Shown: piece after piece, positions 8,251 through 15,462 of the stretch
Numbering within the stretch: the first letter of the stretch is position 1
Layout: every line of letters begins with the position of its first letter
Position numbers and translations under genes: made by a program
The notes under the pieces: model-generated
Databases searched by the model: none
Seen by the model: the letters and a program-made list of their open reading frames with translations, nothing else
Told to the model about the DNA's origin: nothing
Source of the DNA: JBBCJT01 sp037190665
GTDB taxonomy: Bacteria; Pseudomonadota; Alphaproteobacteria; Acetobacterales; Acetobacteraceae
Direction: 5' to 3'
NCBI GenBank assembly: GCA_037190665.1
Contig: JBBCJT010000187.1
Coordinates: forward strand, 1 to 39,555
Length of the DNA: 39,555 nt

Positions 8251-9155
8251 TACTTCCGAGTCCCCAGCAACTCCGCTACCTCGTCGCGCTGGCCGAACAC
8301 GGGCATTTCGGGCGCGCCGCCTCCGCCTGCACCGTCACGCAATCCACTCTCTCCGCCGGGCTGATCGCGCTGGAACGACAGCTCGACGCAGCGATCCTCG
8401 ACCGCGGCGGCGGCAAGCGGCCGGTCTTCACGCCGCTGGGGCTCGATCTGATCGACCGGGCGCGGGAGGCGCTGGCCGCGCTGGCAGCCGTGACGCAGGC
8501 GGCCGATGCCGCCCGCGGACCGCATTCCGGCCCGCTGCGGATAGGGGTGATCCCGACGATCGGCCCGTTCCTGCTGCCGCGGCTGATGCCCCGGCTGCGG
8601 GCGGAGTTTCCCCGGCTTCGCATCTTCCTGCGCGAGGACATCACCGACCGGCTGCTCGACGCGCTGACCGACGGCCGGCTCGACCTGCTGCTGCTGGCCC
8701 TGCCATGCGCGTCCGCCGAGATCGAGACGCTGCCGCTGTGGCGCGATCCCCTCCGCCTCGCGCTGCCGGCGGGGCACCCGCTGACCGAGCGCGATCCGGT
8801 GCCGCCTTCGCTGCTCGCGGGGGAGCAGGTGCTGCTGCTGGAAGACGGGCACTGCCTGCGCGACCAGTCGCTCGCCGCGTGCCGGTTCGTGGTGCGTGAC
8901 GCCGAGTTCTCGGCGACCAGCCTGCACACGCTGGTGCAGATGGTCGCCGGCGGGCTGGGCGTGACGCTGCTGCCGGAGATCGCCGTTCGCGATGGGACGT
9001 TGCTGGCCGACACCGATGTCGCGGTGGCACAGCTCGATGCGCCGGATGCGGTGCGGACGATCGGTCTCGCCTGGCGGCGGGGCGCACCGAGGGCAGGCGA
9101 CTTCCGGGCGCTCGGCCGGGTGATCACGGCGGCGGCGGAGGTGGAGCCAGGCTAG
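8247..9155 (+). CDS. oxyR: Hydrogen-peroxide-sensing LysR-type regulator OxyR
   Basis: A 302-aa LysR-type regulator. The helix-turn-helix lies in about residues 6-60 (QLRYLVALAEHGHFGRAA, then TQSTLSAGLIALE). The effector domain holds the OxyR redox pair: C203 in LLEDGHCLRDQSLAAC and C212, nine residues apart as in E. coli C199/C208. The later ATSLHTLVQMVAGGLGVTLLP is also OxyR-like. On oxidation the pair forms a disulfide that changes DNA binding. It is divergent from ahpC-ahpD, the classic OxyR target arrangement. The start codon overlaps a short upstream reading frame. Confidence 0.95.
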   Translation: MILPSPQQLRYLVALAEHGHFGRAASACTVTQSTLSAGLIALERQLDAAILDRGGGKRPVFTPLGLDLIDRAREALAALAAVTQAADAARGPHSGPLRIGVIPTIGPFLLPRLMPRLRAEFPRLRIFLREDITDRLLDALTDGRLDLLLLALPCASAEIETLPLWRDPLRLALPAGHPLTERDPVPPSLLAGEQVLLLEDGHCLRDQSLAACRFVVRDAEFSATSLHTLVQMVAGGLGVTLLPEIAVRDGTLLADTDVAVAQLDAPDAVRTIGLAWRRGAPRAGDFRALGRVITAAAEVEPG

Positions 9156-9192
9156 GCTCCGGCGACGAGGTTTTCGATATCGTGGCGCTGGC

Positions 9193-9228
9193 CGCAGAGG
9201 CCCTGTCGCGGGGACAGGGCACTCTGCG
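9193..9228 (+). terminator. Hairpin after oxyR
   Basis: GCCCTGTC and GACAGGGC (9200-9220) form an 8-bp stem, extended by CGCAGA/TCTGCG after small bulges. It lies 40 bp beyond the oxyR stop and is followed by GTTCTT rather than a full T-run. It is likely a terminator or RNA 3' end structure. Confidence 0.5.
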
Positions 9229-9237
9229 GTTCTTGAT

Positions 9238-9289
9238 CCTCGCTCGGCAGAACAGCCTCATCCAACCACCTTCCAAGCGAAGGCGGTGG
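9238..9289. repeat. Left copy of direct repeat flanking the MACPF cluster
   Basis: The 36-base core at 9253-9288 matches 31 of 36 bases of 13945-13980 in the same orientation. Similarity continues about 15 bases upstream. The 3' half folds as a hairpin (ACCACCTTC with GAAGGCGGT, one mismatch). It lies between the converging oxyR and MACPF-cluster genes. It may be an island boundary or a dispersed extragenic palindrome. Confidence 0.6.
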
Positions 9290-9323
9290 ACCACATCCCA
9301 AGGCAAGCTAACGCGCCGTGCAG

Positions 9324-9563
9324 CTAGACTTTGTCACCATACGCTATGTTCACGACGTGCCCATTCTTGGTGAATGCACGGACAAAGTGATCCTTGACCT
9401 TGAGAGGCGGGAACTGGAAGATCGCGGTGCCGTCCGGGTTGTTCGCTGCCCACGCACCTATCGCTGTCAGCAACGTTTGCATCTCCATGTCCGAAGCGTC
9501 CGTCGCTTCCTTGAGCGCACGCATCGCCGCGTTGGCGGCGTCATCCCAGATCACCCTTGCCAT
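9324..9563 (-). CDS. Hypothetical 79-aa protein, last gene of the MACPF cluster
   Basis: I do not recognise this protein. The ATG at 9563 has a strong site (AGGAAAGGAA), which supports it as real. The first half looks helical and alanine-rich (ANAAMRALKEATDASDMEMQ, then LLTAIGAWAANN). The second half looks beta-rich (GTAIFQFPPL, HVVNIAYGD). There is no signal peptide, no membrane segment and no cysteine. It lies 88 bp after the 111-aa gene on the same strand. It could be an immunity or accessory protein for the MACPF protein, but nothing in the sequence shows this directly. Confidence 0.6.
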   Translation of the reverse strand: MARVIWDDAANAAMRALKEATDASDMEMQTLLTAIGAWAANNPDGTAIFQFPPLKVKDHFVRAFTKNGHVVNIAYGDKV

Positions 9564-9651
9564 TGACTGTTCCTTTCCTGTTGCCGTCAGTGCTCCCGCC
9601 TCTTCAAGACAACGCCGAGAGACTCTGAGAGCGCCGATTGCCGTACTGCCG

Positions 9652-9987
9652 CTACGCAGGCTTCGGATCGGAGAGTTTCCAACCGAACAGGGTTCCCTCC
9701 ACCGTGTAGACCGCCGTCCCGGCATGGGGGTCGTACTTGATCGGCTTTCCCATGTTCTGCGAGTTGGGCCCGATACCGCCAACGGCAACGACCACGGGTG
9801 CTACGATGTCGCCCTCCTTGATGAAGGTACCGCCGAGCGAGATCGTCCTGCTCTGCTCGACAGGGTAACTGTCGGTGCTTGACGTATTTGCGCCGTGCTG
9901 AGTCTGGTCGCTCGCGTAGAACCAGACATTGAATGCACCCTTGTCAACAACCGTGATCGAGGACGCGTTCACTTCATTCTCGGACAT
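9652..9987 (-). CDS. Small beta-rich protein of the MACPF cluster, paralogue of the 13020-13376 product
   Basis: A 111-aa protein with a strong ribosome-binding site (GGGAGG) before the ATG at 9987. It has no signal peptide and no cysteine, and alternates hydrophobic and polar residues as in a beta sandwich (ITVVDKGAFNVWFYASD, then DIVAPVVVAVGG). The C-terminal segment IKYDPHAGTAVYTVEGTLFGW lines up with IRFNPNKQRATYQFKGTLGRSW in the cluster's first gene: both read I-R/K-F/Y-N/D-P...A-x-Y...G-T-L...W. The GDIVAPV stretch likewise matches LDVVRVR. This is likely a family of two. The position next to a MACPF gene suggests a membrane-binding partner, as in two-component pore formers, but that is inference; I see no aegerolysin motif. 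Confidence 0.7.
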   Translation of the reverse strand: MSENEVNASSITVVDKGAFNVWFYASDQTQHGANTSSTDSYPVEQSRTISLGGTFIKEGDIVAPVVVAVGGIGPNSQNMGKPIKYDPHAGTAVYTVEGTLFGWKLSDPKPA

Positions 9988-10065
9988 GATGCCTCCCTTT
10001 CAGGCCACTCACCGGCTCGCATACCGCATCGGTCAACTGCCTCAGCGGCGGCATAGCCGGGACGA

Positions 10066-11502
10066 TCAGACAAGTGAGAGTCGTTCAGCCTCTAGTGCGT
10101 GCAGATAGGCGACATAGAACTCCATATCGACGACCGTATTGCTCCCGGAGATCGGGTTGGTGGCAAACTCGTTGATGAGGCTGATGCATTGCTGCCGCAG
10201 GTCATCCGTATCCTGCGTGCCCTCAAGCAGACTTATGATGGGCAGCATCTTGTTCGTTTCGATCACTGCCCAGTTGTCCATCTGCGCAAGGGTGTTGACC
10301 CATTCACCGTCGCTCTTGTCGATCCCCGCCGCGGCGGCTCCGCCGGTCTTGCTCGCCGTCTGGCTCTTCAACTGCTGGACGACCTGGTCGCTTTCGATAC
10401 CCGCATCGTAGTGCCTGTACCCCAGCCCCCCGCCGAAAGTGCCATCCTCCGTCGTCGTCTTGCCGCTGAGTCCGGCCGTGATCTCCTGCACCAGACGCGA
10501 CGAATGAACCGTATCCTTCATCTGCAGCCGGTATTCCTTGAGCCACTTCCCGCCGAGCACCACCTCCGTCGGAAAGAAGTAGCCGTAGATGCCGAAAATC
10601 TCGGAGTGCAATCGCGTATATTGCTCGGCCCGGGTCCGGGGAGAGTTCACGACAGCTTTCACAGCATCCTTGAACCTGGGCGTGGGCCTCAGATCCCTGT
10701 TGCTGAGAGCGAGTGTGATCTTCCTGACCGTGCGCTCCTCGATCACGTATGTCGCGACGGAGATCTCCTTGGCGTACTCCTCGGAATCCCTGCTGTAGGA
10801 GGATCTCAGCGCCAATCCGCTCAGCCCCGTGGCGTTGCTCCAGGACCCGTTGAGCGCCGCCTGGTTGATGCCGCGCTTTCTCATCTCGGAGGTCACGCGG
10901 GTGGCTGCTCCCCAGTACCCGTGCGTGTCGCTGTCGGGCGGCGTGGACGCCGCCGGGCCTTCATCGCTGGGGACATACCATGCAGGAGAGTTCGACGACT
11001 GGGCGAACGGGTCTCCGGCATCGGATTGCCTGACGATCAGGCCGCGATCGAGGCCGAGCTTCCGGAACAGCCGCTTCTTCACTGCGAGTGGCTGTGTCGT
11101 GTAATACTCCTGTGCAGCAAGCGAGCCCGAAGGCAGCGAGCCGGTCCAGGGGATATCGATCAGGTCAGGCGACTCCCCCGGAGGCTTCAGGTTCCAGGTC
11201 ATGTCGGGCACCGGCGGCACATCGGCTTGCGGCAGGTCGATGTTCGACGGTTTGAGTGGCTCCGGGGTCGGGCCGATGCGGATCACGCCGTCCTTGTCGG
11301 CGATCTCCGGGACAAGGAACTTCCTCTCGTCCGTGATCCTGCCGCCCTGCTGGTTCATGAAGTAATCGTCGTCCTTCATGAAGGTTGCCAGCAACTGGCG
11401 CAGGTCGATCACTCGCGCAGTATCGGTGATCTTGATGCCTCGGCTGTCTGCGCTGCTCTCTCCGCGTCTCACGGTGTAGCTTTTCTCACTGGCGCCGCTC
11501 AC
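10066..11502 (-). CDS. MACPF-domain pore-forming protein with N-terminal beta-grasp-like module
   Basis: A 478-aa protein. Residues 303-318 read FGIYGYFFPTEVVLGG, which fits the MACPF signature of Y-G, two residues, an aromatic, six residues, then GG. Family knowledge: MACPF proteins oligomerise and insert beta-hairpins into membranes. The C-terminal NWAVIETNKMLPIISLL also resembles the end of fungal-type MACPF domains. Residues 7-77 (SYTVRR...DLRQLL...DGVIRIG) resemble a ubiquitin-like beta-grasp module that recurs twice in the next protein upstream. A proline-rich linker (about 78-120) joins the two parts. No signal peptide is present, so release would need lysis or another route. The ATG at 11502 follows the 163-aa gene by 13 bp. 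The target is unknown. The MACPF call rests on motif recognition, not a profile search. Confidence 0.78.
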   Translation of the reverse strand: MSGASEKSYTVRRGESSADSRGIKITDTARVIDLRQLLATFMKDDDYFMNQQGGRITDERKFLVPEIADKDGVIRIGPTPEPLKPSNIDLPQADVPPVPDMTWNLKPPGESPDLIDIPWTGSLPSGSLAAQEYYTTQPLAVKKRLFRKLGLDRGLIVRQSDAGDPFAQSSNSPAWYVPSDEGPAASTPPDSDTHGYWGAATRVTSEMRKRGINQAALNGSWSNATGLSGLALRSSYSRDSEEYAKEISVATYVIEERTVRKITLALSNRDLRPTPRFKDAVKAVVNSPRTRAEQYTRLHSEIFGIYGYFFPTEVVLGGKWLKEYRLQMKDTVHSSRLVQEITAGLSGKTTTEDGTFGGGLGYRHYDAGIESDQVVQQLKSQTASKTGGAAAAGIDKSDGEWVNTLAQMDNWAVIETNKMLPIISLLEGTQDTDDLRQQCISLINEFATNPISGSNTVVDMEFYVAYLHALEAERLSLV

Positions 11503-11515
11503 GACATATGCCTCC

Positions 11516-12007
11516 CTAGCCCCAGTCCGCCCTGCTCGTGATGATCAACTGTCCGTCCTTCTTCGACAGCGCCGACACGATCGGGCGGAATCGTTCGTCA
11601 TCGACCGGGAACTGCCGCGATCCATCGGCGTCCACGAAGGCATCGTCCCCGTCCATCTCGCGTCTTCGCTCAAGCTGCTCACGTGCTTCCCTGAGCGTGG
11701 CGTTGGCTGCCACGCGTATCACCGTCACGGTGTCCGCCGTGTCGCGCCGCACCTTGAACTCGTGCGTCTGGATGTTCCTGCGGATCAGAACCACGCCGGT
11801 CGCGTCCGACACGTCGGCGACCGACCAGTCACCCTCGCTGTCGCCGTCGATCGCCACCCTGCCCGTGGTGAGGAAGACGTCCTCCGGCTTCATCCACGCG
11901 CCGAGCTTCTGCCGCAGGGCGGCAAGCCTGAGGTGTTCGGGTTCAGCGCCGGGCGGGAGTGCCCGGGCGTCCGTTTCGTCCGTTGCCGACTTCACCGTGA
12001 TCGCCAT
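11516..12007 (-). CDS. 163-aa protein with two beta-grasp-like modules, partner of the MACPF protein
   Basis: The ATG at 12007 is chosen because GGAGG and AGGTGA lie just upstream and because the module pattern starts soon after it. Residues 82-157 (EFKVRR...ATLREAREQL...DDAFVDADG...DGQLIITS) align end to end with residues 7-77 of the MACPF protein. Residues 2-77 give a weaker third copy (ITVK...LRLAALRQKL...EDVFLTTGRVAID...GVVLIRR). The protein therefore looks like two tandem ubiquitin-like domains without the pore domain. It may compete with, chaperone or assemble with the pore former; this is inference. No cysteines, no signal peptide. Confidence 0.72.
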   Translation of the reverse strand: MAITVKSATDETDARALPPGAEPEHLRLAALRQKLGAWMKPEDVFLTTGRVAIDGDSEGDWSVADVSDATGVVLIRRNIQTHEFKVRRDTADTVTVIRVAANATLREAREQLERRREMDGDDAFVDADGSRQFPVDDERFRPIVSALSKKDGQLIITSRADWG

Positions 12008-12071
12008 GGTCACCTGTCGCCTCCGGCATGCCTTGGGATCGACCTCGCGGGGACTTGCGCGTTCCGGGTCC

Positions 12072-12965
12072 TCAGCCTGGCGTTCCTCGGGGGCACGCTG
12101 CGGCGAGCCCCGCCCGTACCGAGAGCGGCTGCTTTCCAGCCGGCAGCGGCTCGTCCCCGACAAAGACGAAGAACTGGACGCTGAGAGATCCCAACCCCTC
12201 CGCCGGGGCGAGCTTTTCCTGCTGGATTTCGATCGGCCTGAAGTCTTGCCGGCCCACCTCTTGCTCAGCCGCCGCGCGCGCGACCCCCGCCCCCGCGTCG
12301 ATCTCGGCCAGGGGAACGGGTTTGGCGCTGCTGGCCTTGCCGAACGGCGATCCCCCCACGCCGGGCGGCGGGTAGCCGGTCGAGTATGCCTCGCCATCTT
12401 CAAGATCGTTGTACGCCGTGACCGGCCAGGCGCGGATGTCGCATCTGGATCGCGGGATGAGTTTGGCGCGCTCGTCCGTCGTCCGGTTGCCGCCCGTCAG
12501 TCGGGCGAGTGACTCGAAGCTGATCAGATTCGGATCACTCTGGTAGCGCCTGACGCTATCGGCCCTCCATGTCGGCGTATCGTCCGGACCTTTCGATGCA
12601 GGGCCGACGGCGTACAGCTTGTCCGCGATGGGGCGCGCTTCCTTGTCGATCGGGCCAGGTGCGGTGCCCATCCTGATGCTGAAGCCGTAACCGACATCCT
12701 CGCCGTTCCCTCGCACGACGATGTCGGCGATGACGAAGGCTCCCTCGGTGACCACGACCGCATTCGGGTACAGCAGCTTTGGAGCGCTCTCGGGAAAGGC
12801 GTTCCGCAGCATGATCAGCCGATCGGAACTCGGGCGGACCTTCGTGGCGGCGTCGCCCCGGTTCAGGCGGAAACGCACATAGACCCGGCCATGATTTCCG
12901 CTTTTCTCCTCCGGCGCGGAAATGTCCCGGAACCAATCGATCTCGTGGCCGCGGAGCACCGCCAT
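12072..12965 (-). CDS. Hypothetical 297-aa protein of the MACPF cluster
   Basis: I recognise no family. The ATG at 12965 has a GGGAAG site 54 bp after the stop of the AT-rich gene. The N-terminal half is beta-like (GRVYVRFRLNRGD, then GAFVIADIVVRGNGEDVGYG). The middle is charged and proline-rich (PPPGVGGSPFGKASSAKPVP, about residues 200-220). The last part returns to beta pattern (LSVQFFVFVGDEPL). There is no signal peptide or membrane segment, and a lone cysteine pair (CDIRAW and AAACPRG) is far apart. Same strand and spacing as its neighbours, so probably co-transcribed. A structural or delivery role beside the pore former is possible. Confidence 0.65.
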   Translation of the reverse strand: MAVLRGHEIDWFRDISAPEEKSGNHGRVYVRFRLNRGDAATKVRPSSDRLIMLRNAFPESAPKLLYPNAVVVTEGAFVIADIVVRGNGEDVGYGFSIRMGTAPGPIDKEARPIADKLYAVGPASKGPDDTPTWRADSVRRYQSDPNLISFESLARLTGGNRTTDERAKLIPRSRCDIRAWPVTAYNDLEDGEAYSTGYPPPGVGGSPFGKASSAKPVPLAEIDAGAGVARAAAEQEVGRQDFRPIEIQQEKLAPAEGLGSLSVQFFVFVGDEPLPAGKQPLSVRAGLAAACPRGTPG

Positions 12966-13019
12966 TGCTTCTTCTTCCCTGCCAATCTCGATGTTGAATT
13001 CAGACTTGCGCGCGGTTCT

Positions 13020-13376
13020 TCAAATTTTCTCCAACCAACTCCGGCCCAGCGTGCCCTTGAACTGGTATGTCGCCCTTTGTTTATTGGGGTTGAACCGTAT
13101 CGCGGCGGCAGTCTGCGGCTGGGCAGCCTGAATTCTGACACGAACGACATCCAGAGGCTTGATTTTTTCATGAGTACCCAATTTTTCTAAGCTGGATAGA
13201 TCAAATATACAGGAATTGTCCTTAGTTAATTCTTCGATTTGCCTATGATTTTTGAATTCACCCGTATTCTTGTCATACTCATAATCTATAAAGAGTATGC
13301 AATTCATCCAAGAAATGTTCATCAGGCATACGTATTGAACAGGCGGCGTGCCAGATGCTTGATCTTCTGCCGGCAT
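13020..13376 (-). CDS. AT-rich 118-aa protein, first gene of the MACPF cluster
   Basis: The ATG at 13376 has a GGGAG site 11 bases upstream; a start at an internal methionine (MNISW) is also possible. The first 70 codons are far richer in A+T than anything else in the window (long T and A runs around 13150-13330), pointing to acquisition from a low-GC source. The protein is rich in Asn, Ile, Lys and Asp there (YEYDKNTGEFKNHRQIEELT). Its C-terminal third (DVVRVRIQAAQ, then IRFNPNKQRATYQFKGTL) matches the 111-aa product of 9652-9987, so the two are likely diverged paralogues at opposite ends of the cluster. No export signal. Confidence 0.65.
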   Translation of the reverse strand: MPAEDQASGTPPVQYVCLMNISWMNCILFIDYEYDKNTGEFKNHRQIEELTKDNSCIFDLSSLEKLGTHEKIKPLDVVRVRIQAAQPQTAAAIRFNPNKQRATYQFKGTLGRSWLEKI

Positions 13377-14002
13377 GGCGTCTTATCTCCCGAGCTTTAT
13401 TTTGAGTCCCATGCAAAATTCTACGGCTCGCGAGTGGTGACAGGAGTATCCCCTAGTCTCCTCTCGCGGTGCTGGGCGCATTGATTGGAAGAAAAATGCG
13501 CTGTTGCGAAGTCGGAATCAAGAGACGATTCGGGGATGGGTGCCATCCTGGTCGACGGAGAAGGGGCGCCCCGGGGCGACAAGAGCGACCATTCTCTGTC
13601 GGCAATCGCTGAATGAAAGACCGGGCAGGGCTCGCTCTGCGGCTCTGCTCAACCGTTTCGAGCCATCATCTAATGTCCAACCTTCGCGTCGGATCCATCT
13701 TTCGGAGAGTGTCGCGGCGGCTATCACGAATGCTTGGGCTGTCCTGTTGAAGCCCGACGATCGCCGTGGGTTCAGGTCTGATTGATTGAGATGGAATGCA
13801 ATCGTTGCGAACTAGCATCTCTCATCGGCGTGTGTGCATCGGGCGATGACCTTGGTGACGAGGGCTTCGTTCACCTGCAGCACCCCATGCGCCAACGGAA
13901 GGAGCAACGCGATCCGCGCCCTCCGACCCTGCGCTCCGCAGAGACAGCCTCCTCCAACCGCCTCCCAAACGAGGGCGGTGAGCCGCTTGGGGGGGCTTGA
14001 AC
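13377..14002. other. 626-bp region upstream of the MACPF cluster without a confident gene
   Basis: It should hold the cluster promoter. An AT-rich leader (TAGAAT near 13425 on the minus strand, and AAAATAAAG just before the ribosome-binding site) is present, but no convincing -35 partner is seen. A minus-strand frame of about 69 codons (13518-13727, GTG start) reads like protein (AAATLSERWIRREGW) and is open further upstream to 13812, but it has no ribosome-binding site and I recognise nothing; it may be a gene remnant. The right copy of the flanking direct repeat is at 13928-13981. Confidence 0.5.
13928..13981. repeat. Right copy of direct repeat flanking the MACPF cluster
   Basis: The core 13945-13980 matches 9253-9288 at 31 of 36 bases, same orientation. 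Four of the five differences are transitions. It folds as ACCGCCTC with GAGG(G)CGGT, one bulged G. Read on the minus strand it directly follows the DUF4136 gene and could act as its terminator. Confidence 0.6.
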
Positions 14003-14605
14003 CTAGGTCCGCGGCCGGGTCACCGGCGTGCCGCTGCCGGCGACGAAGGGATAGCGGTTGAAGATCGCCGCCATCGTCTGGTCGATCGTGGTGGTGGGGT
14101 TGTCGATGTCGCGCTGCGTGATCCGGCCGATCGCCACGCCTTCCCACACCATCCGGTTCCTCGCCCGGTCCACGAGGTCGATGTTCAGCGTGCCTTCCGT
14201 GTACTGGCTGACGACCGTCTCGGACCCGAAGCCCCAGGCCGGCCAGGGCTGATAGAAGCGGTAGGCGTAGTAGCCCGGCGGGCCGAAGCCGGGGCCGGCC
14301 ATCGTGTTCACCTGCGTGCGCTGCGCCGATTTGAGGTGGAAGTTCACCAGCAGGTCCGGCGTGCCGGTGGTGAAGACATAGCCGCGCGATTCCATCTGCT
14401 GCCGCGCCGCCGCCTTCAGGCGCTCCGTGGTCAGCGTGGTGTAGCCTGACCCGTCCGTGCCCAGCGGCGAGGCCCAGCCGAAGGTCCGGAAGCGGCCGAA
14501 ATCGGCGTCATGGTCGTAGTCGACACGGACCTCGGGCCCTGGCGCGGCACAGGCGGCGAAGGCGGCCAGAGGCAGCAGCGACAGGGTGCGGCGCGACGGT
14601 GACAT
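14003..14605 (-). CDS. DUF4136-family lipoprotein
   Basis: A 200-aa protein. The ATG at 14605 has an AGGAAG site. It starts with a signal sequence ending in a lipobox-like FAAC (MSPSRRTLSLLPLAAFAAC), slightly off consensus at the -3 position. The mature part shows DUF4136 features: VRVDYDHDADFGRFRTFGW at the start, DLLVNFHLKS in the middle, and TEGTLNIDLVDRARNRMVWEG followed by a conserved tail. Members are envelope lipoproteins of unknown role. It is divergent from the DUF533-like gene. Confidence 0.85.
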   Translation of the reverse strand: MSPSRRTLSLLPLAAFAACAAPGPEVRVDYDHDADFGRFRTFGWASPLGTDGSGYTTLTTERLKAAARQQMESRGYVFTTGTPDLLVNFHLKSAQRTQVNTMAGPGFGPPGYYAYRFYQPWPAWGFGSETVVSQYTEGTLNIDLVDRARNRMVWEGVAIGRITQRDIDNPTTTIDQTMAAIFNRYPFVAGSGTPVTRPRT

Positions 14606-14770
14606 GGATGCTTCCTAAGGGGCCGCGGGGAGATTTGCACAGTTGCGAGTCCTTTGCATCTGTCGCGCGGAACGGCATGACGGCGCCCGCGCCCCGCTCT
14701 AGGCTCCCCGCCGAAGTTGCGGATGGAGTCCGGTTGCCGATGGCTTTGCTCTCGTGCCGCGAAGGCAGAC

Positions 14771-15460
14771 ATGGCTAGGTCGCAGGTCGATCTCGGCCGC
14801 GTGCTCGGCGCACTGCTGGGCGGGGCCGCAGCACCCCCGCGCCGGCGTCGGCGTACGACGCAGAACAAGGGGCTGATCAACGTCTCCGTCGGGTCCGGCG
14901 GATCGCGGGGGCTGAATGCAGCCCTTGGCGCGCTGGCGACCGTGGCGGCGAAGGCGCTGGCGGACTCGCTATCCGGCGGCGGTGCGCCCGCGCCCACGCC
15001 GGCCCCCGCGCCGCGCCGGCCGGTCGATGTGCGCCCCTCGGCCGGCGTACCGCGCACCGGGACCACGCCCTGGACGCCGCCGCCGGTCGAGTCCGCGCAG
15101 CCGAGTGCGGATTCGGCCGAGGCATTGCTGCTGGTCCGTACCGCCATCGCCGCGGCCAAGGCGGACGGCACGCTGGACAAGGGAGAGCGTGCGCACATCG
15201 CCGGTCAGCTCGACGCCGCAGGGCTGAGCGCGGAGGAACGCGATTTCGTGCTGCGTGACCTCGACGCGCCGCTGGATCCCGCCGGCATCGCGAAAGGCGT
15301 GCGCGATCCGATGCTGGCCGCGCAGGTCTATGCCGCCGCCGTGGCCGCCACCGGCGAGATCAGCGCGGAGGAACGCGGCTTCCTCGACGCGCTCGGCCGC
15401 GCGCTGCGGCTGGACCGCGAGGCGACGGCGGCAATCGAGGCGCGGCTCAACGGGGGCTGA
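14771..15460 (+). CDS. TerB/DUF533-like protein
   Basis: A 229-aa protein. The ATG at 14771 follows a GAAGG site and is preferred to an upstream GTG/ATG frame. Residues 1-20 are a short helix with GALLGG, next to an arginine-rich stretch (PPRRRRRTT). A glycine-rich segment (GSGGSRGLNAALGALATVAA) and a Pro/Ala-rich linker (about 75-115) follow. The C-terminal half is a helical TerB-like domain with two EF-hand-like turns: AAKADGTLDKGERAHI and AATGEISAEERGFL. DUF533 proteins (E. coli YebE is one) are usually membrane-associated and of unknown function. The stop is two bases before the start of the HNH gene, so the pair is probably co-transcribed. Confidence 0.8.
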   Translation: MARSQVDLGRVLGALLGGAAAPPRRRRRTTQNKGLINVSVGSGGSRGLNAALGALATVAAKALADSLSGGGAPAPTPAPAPRRPVDVRPSAGVPRTGTTPWTPPPVESAQPSADSAEALLLVRTAIAAAKADGTLDKGERAHIAGQLDAAGLSAEERDFVLRDLDAPLDPAGIAKGVRDPMLAAQVYAAAVAATGEISAEERGFLDALGRALRLDREATAAIEARLNGG

Positions 15461-15462
15461 GC

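Noticed and set aside
9652..9987. Aegerolysin partner of the MACPF protein
   Set aside because: Length and beta pattern are suggestive, but I cannot see the conserved tryptophan and cysteine pattern of aegerolysins, so the name is not used.
13504..13785. Plus-strand 93-codon frame in the gap upstream of the MACPF cluster
   Set aside because: No ribosome-binding site, low-complexity basic composition, no recognisable feature.
13985..14010. GGTTCAAG-like T-arm on the minus strand near 14000, suggesting a tRNA 3' end as an integration site
   Set aside because: No acceptor, D-arm or anticodon stem can be built around it, and the bases include the stop codon of the DUF4136 gene.
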